The translations under genes were made by a program, and so were the position numbers. Under the pieces are notes generated by a model. That model did not search any database. It was not told the origin of the DNA and worked only from the letters and a program-made list of their open reading frames with translations. From the NCBI GenBank assembly GCA_965216645.1, contig CBDCGJ010000042.1, forward strand, positions 1 to 64,000: a stretch of DNA of 64,000 nucleotides, read 5' to 3'. This document shows positions 1-10,841 of this stretch, in pieces (within the stretch, counting starts at the first letter, position 1; each line of letters starts with the position of its first letter). Origin of the DNA: CBDCGJ01 sp965216645. GTDB lineage: Bacteria > Pseudomonadota > Alphaproteobacteria > GCA-2731375.

Positions 1-333
1 CAAGCATCTCAAGAGCGCCGACATGCTGGAGCGCTTCAACCAGGAGATCAAGCGGCGCACCCATATCGTGCGCAGCTTCCCGAACCAGGAGAGCTGCCTA
101 CGTCTGGTCCGGACGCTCGCCGTCGAGACCCACGAGGACTGGCTCGAGGCCAGCCGCTATCTCAACATGAAACTACTGAAGGAGCACAAACGCGAACAAA
201 TACAGAAAGCCGCCTAACGGCGGCTGGGCATGACTGGCGCTGCAATCAATCAAACATCCCCGCATCAATCATGCCCGGAACCCACCCGGCAACCATGAAC
301 ATATAATTGCGGAAGACTCTGGACATAACTCTA
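1..333 (+). mobile_element. right end of an IS256-family element
   Basis: The transposase tail is followed by ~115 noncoding bases ending in 'ttgcggaagactctggac' (307-324), which has the look of an IS256-family terminal repeat. The left end is outside the window, so the inverted repeat cannot be checked and the right boundary is an estimate. Bases 334-518 hold nothing recognisable. Confidence 0.5.
2..217 (+). CDS. IS256-family transposase, C-terminal end (partial)
   Basis: The reading frame is open from the left window edge to a TAA at 215-217. The last ~72 residues match the C-terminal tail of IS256/mutator transposases: the stretch MLERFNQEIKRRTHIVRSFP followed by 'ESCLRLVR' and 'THEDWLEASRYLNM'. 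The E of 'LERFNQEIKRRT' is near the end of the DDE domain. The catalytic core lies outside the window, so activity cannot be judged. The sequence downstream to about 333 is probably the element's right end. Confidence 0.85.
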   Translation, partial: KHLKSADMLERFNQEIKRRTHIVRSFPNQESCLRLVRTLAVETHEDWLEASRYLNMKLLKEHKREQIQKAA

Positions 334-518
334 AAGCGATTGTTCTTATCAATACAACGACTTTTCCAGTCTAACAGAGCAGCTCGAAAGCGGTGCCGCA
401 TAAAGCGATTGCGGATCGAATGTCATCAGAATTGATCGTAAATTCAAATCTTGCGGAAGGGACTTAAAACGGTTCATCAGATTTTGCTGGTGTTTGCGGC
501 GCTCGCGCCGGGGCATTG

Positions 519-2079
519 TCAGTAAGGCACGGAGACTTTTCGCATCGCCCCCTCAAGAACCGGGATCAATTCCCGCCAGGCGCGCCAGTTGCGCGCTGGG
601 CCAAACCATTTCGATGACCGGAATGCGGGGTCGCGGCGCCGAAACTCTTGAGTCGCCGCTTTTGCTTCACCCACTTTGTCAAGGCGAAGTAAGGAGGCAA
701 TGCGGCACATGTGAAAGAAAGCGTTGGCAGGACTTTTCTGCAAACCTAATTCGGCGTAGGCAACAGCATCTTCATCCTGTCCCAAGCGGAAACACGCCTT
801 TGCGATAGCCATTTCGCAGCGGAAACTTTGCGGTCCGCGCGGATTGAGGCGCAAAGCACTTTCGGCCAACTTGATCGCGCGCTTGGCGTCACCGTGGTAG
901 GATTCGAGCAGGGCAAGCGCGGCCCAGGCCCAATCAAAGCTCGGGCATTGTCGCGTCACATCCTCCAGTAGAGATATGGCCCGATCCCCCTGCTCGCTCA
1001 TGAAACCAATAGTGTAACCGGCATAAGCTTGCGTTTCCGGATCGCAGTTTGGGCTTTGCAACGCTTCTTCCGCCAGCTGGAGCGAGAATTCGCGTTCATT
1101 CTCGCTCGGCGCCGCAGAATGCCAACCAATCAAAGTTGCACACCAAGCGCGGACTGCCTTCGCCTTAGCATAGTTTGGAGCATCGACAATGGTGTTATCT
1201 AGAATCTCAATTGCGGCGTCGATGCGAAAACCGTTCAAAGCAGCCTTGGCCTGTAGAAAACGATCATAGGCCGTGAGACTGTCGGGCCTTTTGCGGACCG
1301 CACGCGCGATCTCGGCCGCTTCGATGGTCGAGCCGATAGCCGTAACAACCGCTTCTGTGATTTCATCTTGCAAGTCAAACATGTCACCGAATTCCGCCTC
1401 GAAACGTTCGGCCCAAATATTCGTCATCGATTCACTGTCGACGAGTTGGCCGATAATTCGCAGCCGGTTGCCGTCGCGTCGGACACTACCTTCCAGGACG
1501 TATCGAACCCCCAGTTCCTTACAGATCTGGCGCACATCGATCAGCTGGTTCTTGAAGCTGAAGGACGAATCCCGTGCGATCACGAACAGCCATGGCACAT
1601 AGCATAGAGCGGTGATGATTTCGTCGGTGAGGCCATCTGCAAAGTATTCTTGTTCGGGATCGCCAAGCAAATCATTGAAGGGGCAATACCGCCACCGTCG
1701 CCTTGTCTGGGAGCGCAGTCGCGCCGACGATTTGGACGCCGCCCAAAAATCGATATCCACGGCCCCGCACTGTTTCAATGTAACGCGCATTTTTGGGATC
1801 GTCGCCAAGCGCATGACGTAAATCGCTAACATATTCCTTGACTAGACCTTCGGTAACGACGAGATCCGACCAGATCTCATCCAAGATCGTGTCTTTGGTG
1901 AGCAGACGGTTTTTGTGGCGAACAAACAAACAGAGCAATTCAAATGCTTTGGGGCCAATCCGAACCTGCCGATCTCCTTGCCACAGACGTTCGTCGTCGA
2001 GGTCGAGGCGAAACTCGTTCATTGTCAGCCGCCGGTCGGGCAGTGTGCAGGTGTCGATGGCGCACGGAATTTCCACCAA
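519..2079 (-). pseudogene. CadC-like regulator: winged helix, TolB-like and TPR domains, frameshifted
   Basis: Two overlapping minus-strand frames make one protein of ~519 residues if one base is removed from the GGGG run at 1680-1683 (CCCC on the coding strand). The first frame (2079 to ~1680) is an OmpR/CadC-type winged helix: 'IGPKAFELLCLFV', 'GLVKEYVSDLRHALGDD' and 'YIETVRGRGYRFLG'. The break falls inside 'VAVLPF', the usual start of a TolB-like domain. The second frame carries 'DPEQEYFADGLTDEI' and 'ELGVRYVLEGSVRRDG', then TPR-like repeats to the C terminus. The family are one-component DNA-binding regulators, often without a membrane segment in alphaproteobacteria. Start could be 2079 or the ATG at 2022, where family similarity begins. 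It is divergent from the secreted protein at 2176, a possible target. Sequencing error versus true inactivation is open. Confidence 0.8.
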
Positions 2080-2175
2080 ATCTCCACCGTTTCGCCACTC
2101 CTAACCGTGCAAATTTATCGACAATGATCAAAGCGTAGCGACTCCCGCTCGCATTAGCAACCAAGGGAGAGACCA

Positions 2176-2676
2176 ATGAAACTGTTACGCTTCACCATTC
2201 TGTCGACGGCCGTGCTGCTCGCCTTCACCGTCTTCCCATTCAGTACAACTGCAGCGCAATTGAACGGAAAGGCGGAAGACCAATTCCAGACCAATAAATC
2301 CCTTTCCAACGCTAAAGGCTATCGCGCTTTCGCGGTCGATCAAAATGGTCGCATCTGGGGCCAAAACGTGCATGTCAGCTGGCCGCGTATCGCCATTCAC
2401 CGGGCTATCGAACAATGCCAAACGGCAGCTGATTCTTGCTGGCTCTACGCGATAGGCAACATGATCGTGGACAGTCTGCCGATTTGGCAGGCCGAAGTGG
2501 CGGAAATTCTCTATCAAATCAAACGTAACACCTCAAACCAGGATTTGGCACAGGTCAACGCCGACGATACCAAAATCGTCAGTGCTTGTGGTGCGTACAG
2601 CAATATTGTTCGAAGCGGCTCGGTTCGGCCGCCAAGAAGCGATGGCCGCCATGCTAGCAGATCTGTGCGCGGGTAA
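2176..2676 (+). CDS. secreted protein of unknown function, 3' end cut by IS remnant
   Basis: The product starts with a clear signal peptide (MKLLRFTILSTAVLLAFTVF, cleavage likely after 'TTAA'). A stretch 'YRAFAVDQNGRIWGQ' with two later cysteines ('EQCQTAADSCWLYAIG') resembles DUF4189-like small secreted modules of alphaproteobacteria. A GGGAG ribosome-binding site lies ~6 bases before the ATG. The final residues are read into the IS5 remnant that starts near 2657. The host frame also looks shifted near 2580: another frame reads 'RTAILFEAARFGRQEAM', which looks more protein-like than the annotated frame. Probably a broken gene. It is divergent from the CadC-like regulator. Confidence 0.55.
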   Translation: MKLLRFTILSTAVLLAFTVFPFSTTAAQLNGKAEDQFQTNKSLSNAKGYRAFAVDQNGRIWGQNVHVSWPRIAIHRAIEQCQTAADSCWLYAIGNMIVDSLPIWQAEVAEILYQIKRNTSNQDLAQVNADDTKIVSACGAYSNIVRSGSVRPPRSDGRHASRSVRG

Positions 2677-3360
2677 GTGTTTACATGGACCGGTATTTTT
2701 GATTCTCTTGTTTATTCGAAGTGAACGGGAGGCGATGTGAAGCTGGCCGAGGCGCTGGATGATCGGGCTTCCTTCCGCCGCTTTTGCGGCTTTTCGCGCA
2801 ACGAAGCGACGCCGGAGCGGACCGCCTTCGTGCGCTTTCGCCGAACCCTGGTCCGCCTCGGTCTCGGCGACAGGTTGTTCGATGTCATCACCGAACAACT
2901 TTGCCGCCAACATGTCGAAGTGAAGCGCGGCACCCTGGTCGATGCGACGATCATCGCTTCGGCCTCCAAGGAAGACGGTGAGGCCCGTTGGGTCAAGCAC
3001 AAGAACCGCAAGGCCGTACACGGTTATAAGGCGCATGTGGCTTGCGACGAGGACACGGCGTTGATCGAACGGGTGGCGGTGACGCCGGCCCATATCAACG
3101 ATGGCAAGGCCGGCTGCAATATTATCCCGGACGACCCGGGCGAGGTTTACGCTGACAGTGCCTATCGAGGCGAACGCTTCCGCAAGGCCGTAGAGGCGCG
3201 AGGCGGTCGAGCCCGGGTGGTGGTGACCGGCGTTTGGGCGCGCAGGCACGAAGATGCGGCGGCGATACCGACGACGATCCCGGATCGCCAGGGGAAATAT
3301 CTTTCGGCCACCAAAAATAAGCAGGAAATCAAAAGGATATCCGACCCGTGCACAGATCTC
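2657..3360 (+). mobile_element. MITE-like remnant of an IS5-family element
   Basis: Terminal inverted repeats are present: 2659-2674 (agatctgtgcgcgggt) and 3344-3359, with one mismatch. The interior is nearly the same as 26010-26535 of the intact IS5 element at 25715. Two internal segments are missing. The first ran between two copies of GCGATGTGA (in the intact copy at ~25790 and ~26002) and removed the first ~70 transposase codons. The second starts after 'gcggcggcga' (about 3256) and removed the C-terminal third. A CTAG lies just left (2653-2656), as at the intact copy, but is not duplicated on the right. Confidence 0.85.
2737..3256 (+). pseudogene. IS5-family transposase fragment
   Basis: This is the middle part of the DDE transposase: 'KLAEALDDRASFRRFCGF', the first catalytic Asp in 'GTLVDATIIAS' and the second in 'EVYADSAYRGER'. 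The third catalytic residue (Glu in 'RGRIEKIFG' of the intact copy) is deleted, so it cannot be active. After ~3256 the frame stays open to 3627 only by chance through the IS end and the downstream repeat. Compared with the intact protein it differs at a few residues (for example Cys for Tyr in 'EQLCRQ'). Confidence 0.85.
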
Positions 3361-3400
3361 TTAAATGAAAGCAAAACCGCCGCGGCCGACACCATCCCAT

Positions 3401-3524
3401 CATCCCGGCCGCAGCGGAGCGGAGCGCCGGGATCCATTCCAACCAAGTTCGAACCAACCTTGGCGGTGCAGATTTCAGCGGCATGGATACCAGATATCCG
3501 CTGGCGCGGATTCCGGTATGACGG
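3401..3524. repeat. interspersed palindromic repeat, copy 1
   Basis: Begins 'catcccggccgcagcgg' and has an arm 'gcgccgggatcc', then ends 'ggattccggtatgacgg'. The outer parts pair with each other. Similar units with inward-facing 'cattccgg' and 'ccggcatgac' ends occur at 5091, 15338 and 17483, all intergenic. This looks like a REP/BIME-type family of this genome. Confidence 0.6.
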
Positions 3525-3540
3525 AGAAGAAGGTGATCCT

Positions 3541-3575
3541 AAAAAAGGACCCCGGCCAGTTGTCCGGCCGGGGTC
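3541..3575 (-). terminator. rho-independent terminator of the isocitrate lyase gene
   Basis: Reading leftward, a perfect 10-bp stem (GACCCCGGCC / GGCCGGGGTC) with an 8-base loop is followed by TTTTTT. It lies ~60 bases after the aceA stop, in the right orientation. Confidence 0.9.
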
Positions 3576-3633
3576 AAGGTTATCCCGTAAGACGTCGGGA
3601 CGAGATAACGATGCGAGGTCCGAATAGTTACGC

Positions 3634-4926
<1,293 letters not shown>

Positions 4927-4989
4927 GGTCTCACTCCTTCACAGCCTGAAATTTTCATGCACAATATTTACGGATGGAGATATTGTCCA

Positions 4990-5075
4990 TAAGTCGTTGT
5001 AAGTAAAATAGTCACACGGAAAATTTCGAAAAATTGTAAAATGTAAAATTGTAAAATTTGTAAATATGCGGTATT
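4990..5075. promoter_or_regulatory. AT-rich operator array between aceA and its regulator
   Basis: Four TGTAAA units start at 5035, 5042, 5050 and 5059 within one A/T-rich stretch, and a related 'gttgtaagtaaaat' lies at ~4996. RamB-type regulators bind short A/T-rich TTTGCAA-like sites, so TTTTACA repeats here are a natural binding array. Function is inferred from position only. Confidence 0.5.
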
Positions 5076-5090
5076 GTTTTTCCGACTGCC

Positions 5091-5183
5091 GTCATTCCGG
5101 CCTTGCGCCGGAATCTCTGGAAAAATGGTGCATACATGTTGAAAAGATACCGGATAACGGCTGCGCCGTTTCCGGCATGACGG
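5091..5183. repeat. interspersed palindromic repeat, copy 2
   Basis: Runs from 'gtcattccggccttgcgccg' to 'ttccggcatgacgg', with 'gataccggataacgg' in the middle. It shares this layout with copy 4 at 17483. It lies between the A/T-rich operator array and the regulator start. Confidence 0.65.
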
Positions 5184-5199
5184 CTGCTGGAGGTCTACC

Positions 5200-6636
5200 A
5201 TGGACAAGAAAGCCATGCTCGGTCACAAGGTCCGCCGCCTACGGCAGGAGGCTGGGCTGACACAGATGGAAATGGCGGAAACCCTCGAGATTTCGCCAAG
5301 TTATCTGAATCTGATCGAACATAATCAGCGGCCGGTTACGGTGCCTTTACTGTTCCGCCTCGGTCAGGCTTTCGAGATCGATCTGCGGGAATTCGCGGAA
5401 GACGAAGACGCCCGCTTGGCCGCCGGTTTGCGGGAAGTGTTCTCCGATCAAATGTTCGAAGGCCAGATCCTGCGGGAAGCGGAAATTCGCGAGTTAGCGG
5501 CCGCCAGCCCCAGCGGGGCGGAGGCGATTTTGCAACTCTACGATGCCTATCGCGCCCAGCGGGAGGATTTGCAGGCGATGGCACAGCAACTCGCCGATCC
5601 CGACACGGCGCAGAGCCTGAACCCGCAATCGGACCCGGTGGAGGAGGTGCGGGCGCTTTACGAAAGCCACAACAATCACTTTCCGGATCTAGAACTGGCG
5701 GCGCAGGAGCTGTGGGAAGACGCGGGGCTTGAGCTCGACGGATTGGGCAGAGGTCTATCGAGCCACATGAAAGCAGTACATGGAGTAGACGCTCGGATCA
5801 TGCCGTTGGATGTGATGCAGGATACGTTGCGCCGCTACGATCATCACCGCCGGCGGGTCCTGTTATCGGAAACCTTGCCGCCATCCGGTCGCAACTTTCA
5901 GGTAGCGGCGCAGATCGCACTCCTAAGCCAACGCGAGTTGATCAAGAAACTTGTCGCCGACGCCAAGCTGTCGAGCCCGGAGGCGGAACGACTGGCCACC
6001 ATCGGCCTGGCCGGCTATTTCGCCGGCGCCGTGCTGATGCCCTATGACCGATTCCTGGATGCGGCCAAGGAGTTCCGCTACGACATCGATTTCCTGCAGG
6101 CCCGGTTCGGTGCCAGCTTCGAACAGGTCTGCCATCGCCTGACAACCTTGCAGCGGGCCGGCGCCCGCGGCGTCACCTTCTTTTTCATTCGTGTCGACAA
6201 TGCGGGCAACGTCTCCAAGCGGCTGAGCGGCGCCGGCTTCAACTTCGCCCGCTTCGGCGGCACCTGTCCGCGCTGGATCGTCCATGACGCCTTTCAGGCG
6301 CCGGGTCGGATGTTTACCCAGGTGGCGGCAATGCCCGACGGCACCAGCTATTTCACCATCGCGCGCACCGCCGATCCGGCCGCGACCGGTCACCATCGTG
6401 AAGCGCCGCGTCTGGCAATTGCGGTCGGTTGCGAAGCCAAACATGCCGGGCAATTGGTCTATGCGGACGGCGTCGATCTGGGTAATGAGGACGTGATCAC
6501 GCCAATCGGCGTGAGCTGCCGGGTTTGCGAGCGCACGGACTGCAATCAGCGTGCCCATCCACCCTTGAACCATCGTCTGCGCGTGGACGAGAATATCCGC
6601 CGGGTTGCGCCGTTCGCCATCTCCATGGGGGCATGA
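5200..6636 (+). CDS. ScfR/RamB-type transcriptional regulator with IrrE-like domain
   Basis: 478 residues. The N-terminal Xre-type HTH (residues ~8-65) reads 'VRRLRQEAGLTQMEMAETL' then 'SPSYLNLIEHNQRPVTVPLL'. The middle is an ImmA/IrrE-like domain. The C-terminal short-chain fatty acyl regulator domain ends with conserved cysteines ('SCRVCERTDCNQRAHPPL'). This architecture is shared by RamB, MccR and ScfR proteins, which regulate glyoxylate-shunt and methylcitrate genes according to acyl-CoA state. A GGAGG-like site precedes the ATG. Divergence from aceA supports control of isocitrate lyase; the effector is unknown here. Confidence 0.9.
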   Translation: MDKKAMLGHKVRRLRQEAGLTQMEMAETLEISPSYLNLIEHNQRPVTVPLLFRLGQAFEIDLREFAEDEDARLAAGLREVFSDQMFEGQILREAEIRELAAASPSGAEAILQLYDAYRAQREDLQAMAQQLADPDTAQSLNPQSDPVEEVRALYESHNNHFPDLELAAQELWEDAGLELDGLGRGLSSHMKAVHGVDARIMPLDVMQDTLRRYDHHRRRVLLSETLPPSGRNFQVAAQIALLSQRELIKKLVADAKLSSPEAERLATIGLAGYFAGAVLMPYDRFLDAAKEFRYDIDFLQARFGASFEQVCHRLTTLQRAGARGVTFFFIRVDNAGNVSKRLSGAGFNFARFGGTCPRWIVHDAFQAPGRMFTQVAAMPDGTSYFTIARTADPAATGHHREAPRLAIAVGCEAKHAGQLVYADGVDLGNEDVITPIGVSCRVCERTDCNQRAHPPLNHRLRVDENIRRVAPFAISMGA

Positions 6637-6639
6637 GCC

Positions 6640-7272
6640 GTGAAGTATGTCTTGGTTATCACTGGATTTTGTCTGATGGCTGCTGCCGCGAAGGCGGAAA
6701 GCGTGTCCCTGCAAGTGGTCGACAGCGGCCAAGAAATCGAACTGAACGTGGCGCGGGAAGGCTGCCCCGCGACCTTAGTCTATAACCGCCGCTGGTCCAG
6801 CCTGCGCTATTATAATAGTTGCGATTGGCCGACGACGTCGAAAATCGAATGGCTCGAGAAGCTTGCCCGCGCCTTGCAAGCGCGGCGCAAGGAGGGAGAG
6901 AAAATCGAGAGCTTCGGCGTCGGTCGTATTTCCGTCAGCTTCCCCGACGCCGCCCAAGCGATCGTCGTAGCGGCTCACGCCGACAAGGATTGGGACAAGG
7001 CGAAGGGGCGACTGACGCAAACTGGCAAATCGACTTTCATTCACGTCAATCACCTCTTCGCGGCGCTGGTGATGCGGAGCGATTTTCCAAAGTCCTTCGA
7101 AAAAACGCTGTCGATCCTCGGCTATCGCGTGGCGGCGGCCTCTGTCGAGAAGGTGTTGATTGGCACGCCCAACGAAACGCCGTTCGCGGCGGAATTGAAG
7201 GCGGCCGACATAACCAACGGTAAACTCCCTTTCGATGCGCTGGTTTGGTTGACCTTGACGCCTGTCGAATAG
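6640..7272 (+). CDS. exported protein of unknown function
   Basis: 210 residues from a GTG start 1 base after the regulator stop (TGAGCCGTG). A signal peptide is evident (KYVLVITGFCLMAAAAKAES). The mature part has two cysteines ('REGCPATL', 'YYNSCDWP') that may form a disulfide. I recognise no family. The close spacing suggests cotranscription with the regulator at 5200. Confidence 0.7.
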   Translation: MKYVLVITGFCLMAAAAKAESVSLQVVDSGQEIELNVAREGCPATLVYNRRWSSLRYYNSCDWPTTSKIEWLEKLARALQARRKEGEKIESFGVGRISVSFPDAAQAIVVAAHADKDWDKAKGRLTQTGKSTFIHVNHLFAALVMRSDFPKSFEKTLSILGYRVAAASVEKVLIGTPNETPFAAELKAADITNGKLPFDALVWLTLTPVE

Positions 7273-7347
7273 CCGCCGCGGCGGAGCGCTTGGCAGCGCC
7301 TGGGTTCTGCGTTACATGCAGGGACCAGCGACCGTAAGGGGAAGGCC

Positions 7348-7836
7348 ATGTCGTCCGTCTATAACAAAACGTTCCCGGTATCCTGGGAGGAACTGCACCG
7401 CAACGCCCGCGCTTTGTCCTGGCGCCTGGTCGATCTCATGCCGTTCAAAGGCGTGATTGCGATCACCCGCGGTGGCTTGGTGCCGGCGGCGATGCTGGCC
7501 AGGGAGCTCGATATTCGGCTGATCGACACGGTTTGCGTCGCCACTTACAATAAGAAGAATATGGGCGAAACCGACGTTCTGAAGCGCGCGGTGGCGGCGG
7601 ACGACGGCAGCGAGGGCGAAGGCTGGCTGTTGGTCGACGACCTCGTCGATACCGGTGCGACGGCCCGCGTCGTCCGGGCCATGGTGCCGAAGGCGCATCT
7701 TGCCACGGTCTACGCCAAACCCGCCGGCCGCCCGGCCGTCGATACTTTCGTGACGGAAGTCAGCCAGGACACCTGGATCCTGTTTCCGTGGGACACCGCC
7801 CAAGTCTATGCCGACCCGGTGGTGGAGCAGACTTAA
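7348..7836 (+). CDS. gpt: xanthine phosphoribosyltransferase
   Basis: 162 residues, matching XGPRT. It converts xanthine (and guanine) plus PRPP to the nucleotide in purine salvage. The PRPP-binding motif is 'WLLVDDLVDTGATARVVR', and 'ITRGGLVPAAMLARELDIR' is the N-terminal part of the type I PRTase fold. The C-terminal 'WILFPWDTAQ' is typical for XGPRT. Start: GGGGAAGG lies 6-8 bases before the ATG. Its stop overlaps the end of the convergent cyclase gene by 4 bases. Confidence 0.95.
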   Translation: MSSVYNKTFPVSWEELHRNARALSWRLVDLMPFKGVIAITRGGLVPAAMLARELDIRLIDTVCVATYNKKNMGETDVLKRAVAADDGSEGEGWLLVDDLVDTGATARVVRAMVPKAHLATVYAKPAGRPAVDTFVTEVSQDTWILFPWDTAQVYADPVVEQT

Positions 7837-9795
7837 TCCCGCCGCGGGTCGCTTAGGCTCGATAGGGCTTCGCGCAGGATTTCCGAGGCCTGTCGGCGTT
7901 CCACCGACGTCATGGCGCCGGGGTCGATATTGACTGACAGGTTGGGCCGCTCTTCGCGTATACGGCGATAACCGCCGGTCGTGTCGTCGCGCATGTCGAC
8001 GACACGGTAGGCCGCGACCGGATGTGACATGCCCTTGACGTCGATGTCGCCGGCTTCGACGCAATCGAATTCGTCGCGGACGTGGGCGTAGGTTTCGTAG
8101 GAAATCAGGATTTCGCCCGGCGTGGCGGCGGTTTCGAGCCTTGAAGCGAGGTTCACGCCGCTGCCGATTATTGTGTAGTCCATACGGGATTCGCTGCCGA
8201 AATTGCCGACGGTACAGTAGTCGGTATGTACGCCCATGCGGCATTGCAATGGCCGCTCAATGCCGGCGTTGCGCCATTTGACCTGCAACTCGGTCATGCG
8301 CGTACGCATCGCGATCGCCATCCTGACGCAAGCCAGTGCATCTTCCCTTATTCCCAAAGATTCCGGGTCGCCGAAGAATATGACGATGGCGTCGCCGACA
8401 TATTTGTCGATGGTCGCGCCATGTTCGAGGGCAATTTCCGACATCTCGGTGAGATAGTGGTTGAGCAATTGCGTCAGTTCTTCCGACTCCAGCCTGTCCG
8501 CCGTCTCGGTGAAATTGGCGATGTCGGAAAAGAACACGGTCAGTTTCTTGCGCTGACTGGCGACCTTGACTTCTTGTCTGCCGGAAAAAATCGAGTCATA
8601 AACTTGCGGCGACAGATATTTCGCCAACTGACCGGACAATCGTTCAAGCGCATTCGTTTTTTCCGCCAGTTCCTCCTCCCGGCGTTTCAGCTCCGTGATG
8701 TCGGAATAGACCGCGACGATACCGCCGTCACTGGTTCTGTGTTCGCTGACGAGGATCCAGCGGCCGTCTTCCCGTTCCTGCACATGCGGTCGGCCGAGCT
8801 TCTGCCGCAGCGCTAGCCGTTCTCGCACCCAGTCGTCGACCCGACCATGGGCCTGTCGGACGTAACCGAGTTCGGCGACCTGGCGAACGATCTCCTCGAA
8901 TGTCATGCCCGCTTCCAAACGGATATTGCCGTCGGGGTAGAGCATGTCCGAATACTTGCTGTTGAAGAGAACGAGCCGATCGTCCTGATCGTAGAGTGAA
9001 AACCCTTCCGGTATCGTATCTATGGCGTCCAGCAGCAGTTGCTGGCTACGTTGTAGCGCCGCTTCGGTTTCGACTTGTTCTGTGATTTCGCTGCCGGTGC
9101 CGCGATAACCGATGAAATTGCCGCCGGCGTCATAGATCGGCTTGCCATGCGACCTTAAGTGACGAACGCGGCCTCCATCGGTCCTGGTGCTGTAGACGAA
9201 ATCGCGGAAAGGCAGATGCGCTTTCAACTTGGCTTCGTGTTCCTGCCAGATTGGGTCCTGCCCGTCCGAGTCCGAGAACTCGGCTCGCGTTTTTGCCGAT
9301 GATCGCGCTTTGCGGAATGTTGAAGATCTCCAGGAATCGCGGCGAACAGTAGGAAAAGCGAAGGTCGCGATCCATTTCCCAGATCCAATCGCCGACACTC
9401 TCCGCGACGTCACGAAAGCGTTGCTCGCTCCAAGCCAACGCTTGTTCCTTGTATCGGATGGCGACAAGGTGTTGGACGACGCGGGCATAGGCTCGGGCGG
9501 TCTGTAAGGGGGCGGCTATACCGACGCTGAAAAGACGCTTGCCGTCGATCTCAATCGGCAGCGCCGCACCTTCCATGATGCCGGCGTCCGGGTCGGCTTC
9601 CGTCGAGGATACTTCGTACCTATTGATTTCACCGGAAACGATTTTGGCGACGCCGTCGTGGACCTTACCGATCCTGTCGCGTTTAGAGCAGGCGACGATC
9701 CGGCCCTCATCCGCAAATATCGTGACGATGGCGCCGATTTCGTCGGAAATCTGATCGCAGATGTCTTGTAGTTGCTTGCTATCTATTTTCGTCAT
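7833..9795 (-). pseudogene. diacid-sensor/PAS/class III nucleotide cyclase, frameshifted
   Basis: Two overlapping frames join if one base is dropped from the T5 run at 9290-9294 (A5 on the coding strand), where 'IIGK' should continue as 'TRAEFSDSDGQDPIW'. Domain order: CdaR-like sugar diacid recognition domain (residues ~1-115), first PAS ('RFRDVAESVGDWIWEMDRD'), second PAS ('DAIDTIPEGFSLYDQDDRL'), coiled coil, then a class III cyclase. The cyclase has both metal-binding Asp motifs ('TVFFSDIANFTE', 'IDKYVGDAIVIFFGDP') and 'RMDYTIIGSGVNLASRLE'. Restored length is ~653 residues. If functional it would make cAMP or cGMP in response to a ligand or redox cue. The break may be a sequencing error. 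Confidence 0.85.
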
Positions 9796-9911
9796 GACCG
9801 TTCCGCCCCATCGTCGGCCGACATGAGAAAACTCACGTTAAACTTTAGTGTGTTCGCCGGGCGAAAAGCATGTCAAGCGGGTTTTTCAGTTGGCACTAAT
9901 GTACCGGAGCT

Positions 9912-10829
9912 TCAGGAGGACTGAATATGCGTCGGCGGATACAAGAGCTTGATCGGACGTTCCGCCAATTCGACGCGGGTGGGGGTATAGCTGACGATGT
10001 CGCCATCGGCTTGGATCGGTTGGCCAGCCGGCCCCCCGATGTCTAGCCGCTGGCCGGTGATCGTGGTGACGCCCTTGGCATTGGGCAGGCGGTCGAGGCC
10101 GAGTGCCACGCCATATCTCAGCGCCGGCCAACGCCCCAAATCGCCGAGCATGACGAATTCAAGGCTCGGCTTCGTCAGCAGCGCGCCAGGTGCGCAGAGG
10201 AATCGGCCACCGTAGAAACGGCCGTTGGCGGCAATCAAGCCAGCGGCTTTTTGTTGCACGCCGTCGACGTGGAGGTCCAGCATGGGTAGATCGAAATCGG
10301 TCAACTGCCACAGGGCCTCGACGACATAGGCGGCCTTGCCCAATTTTTCCTTGAGCGCCAGATTGACGCCGGCAACCACTTTGGCGTCGAAGCCGACGCT
10401 GGCCATCTGTACGAATAGCCGGTCGTCGATGCGGCCGAGAAAGCAGTCCTCGATATGGCCGTCCAGCAAAGTGGCGGTTACCGTGTCCAGGTCGACTTTC
10501 AGGCCGATCTCCGCGGCCAGCACATTGGCGGTTCCCGCGGGGATGATACCGAGGGTCGGGCCGTTCGGATAAAGCCCGTTGATGACTTGGTTGATCGTGC
10601 CGTCGCCGCCCGCCGCGACTGCAACGTCGCAAACTGCCGCTGACAGCTCCCGTGCGATGCGTTTGGCGTCGTCGGCGCTATGGGTATCGTGGATGTCGAC
10701 GTGGCAGCCTGTCCCGCGGAGACGAGAGACAACGCTGTCGGTCAGGCCTTTGCTGGCGCTGCCGGCGGTCGGATTGCGAACGACGGCGAAAACGCTGGCG
10801 CTGTGGCATGGGGAGGCGAGCCGTAACAA
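9912..10829 (-). CDS. diacylglycerol kinase-family lipid kinase
   Basis: 305 residues with the DAGK catalytic signature: 'VVRNPTAGSAS', 'VAVAAGGDGTINQVINGL' and 'LGIIPAGTANVLAAEIGL', as in YegS/DgkB proteins. These enzymes phosphorylate lipid alcohols such as diacylglycerol or sphingoid bases. The best upstream start is TTG at 10829, 12 bases from the end of sufA; an internal start is possible. It could be the last cistron of the SUF transcript, but a functional link is not expected. Confidence 0.9.
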   Translation of the reverse strand: MLRLASPCHSASVFAVVRNPTAGSASKGLTDSVVSRLRGTGCHVDIHDTHSADDAKRIARELSAAVCDVAVAAGGDGTINQVINGLYPNGPTLGIIPAGTANVLAAEIGLKVDLDTVTATLLDGHIEDCFLGRIDDRLFVQMASVGFDAKVVAGVNLALKEKLGKAAYVVEALWQLTDFDLPMLDLHVDGVQQKAAGLIAANGRFYGGRFLCAPGALLTKPSLEFVMLGDLGRWPALRYGVALGLDRLPNAKGVTTITGQRLDIGGPAGQPIQADGDIVSYTPTRVELAERPIKLLYPPTHIQSS

Positions 10830-10841
10830 CCTTCGCGGTGA

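Noticed and set aside
3257..3627. C-terminal part of the open frame that begins in the IS5 remnant
   Set aside because: It runs through the IS end, a repeat and the aceA terminator; no protein similarity.
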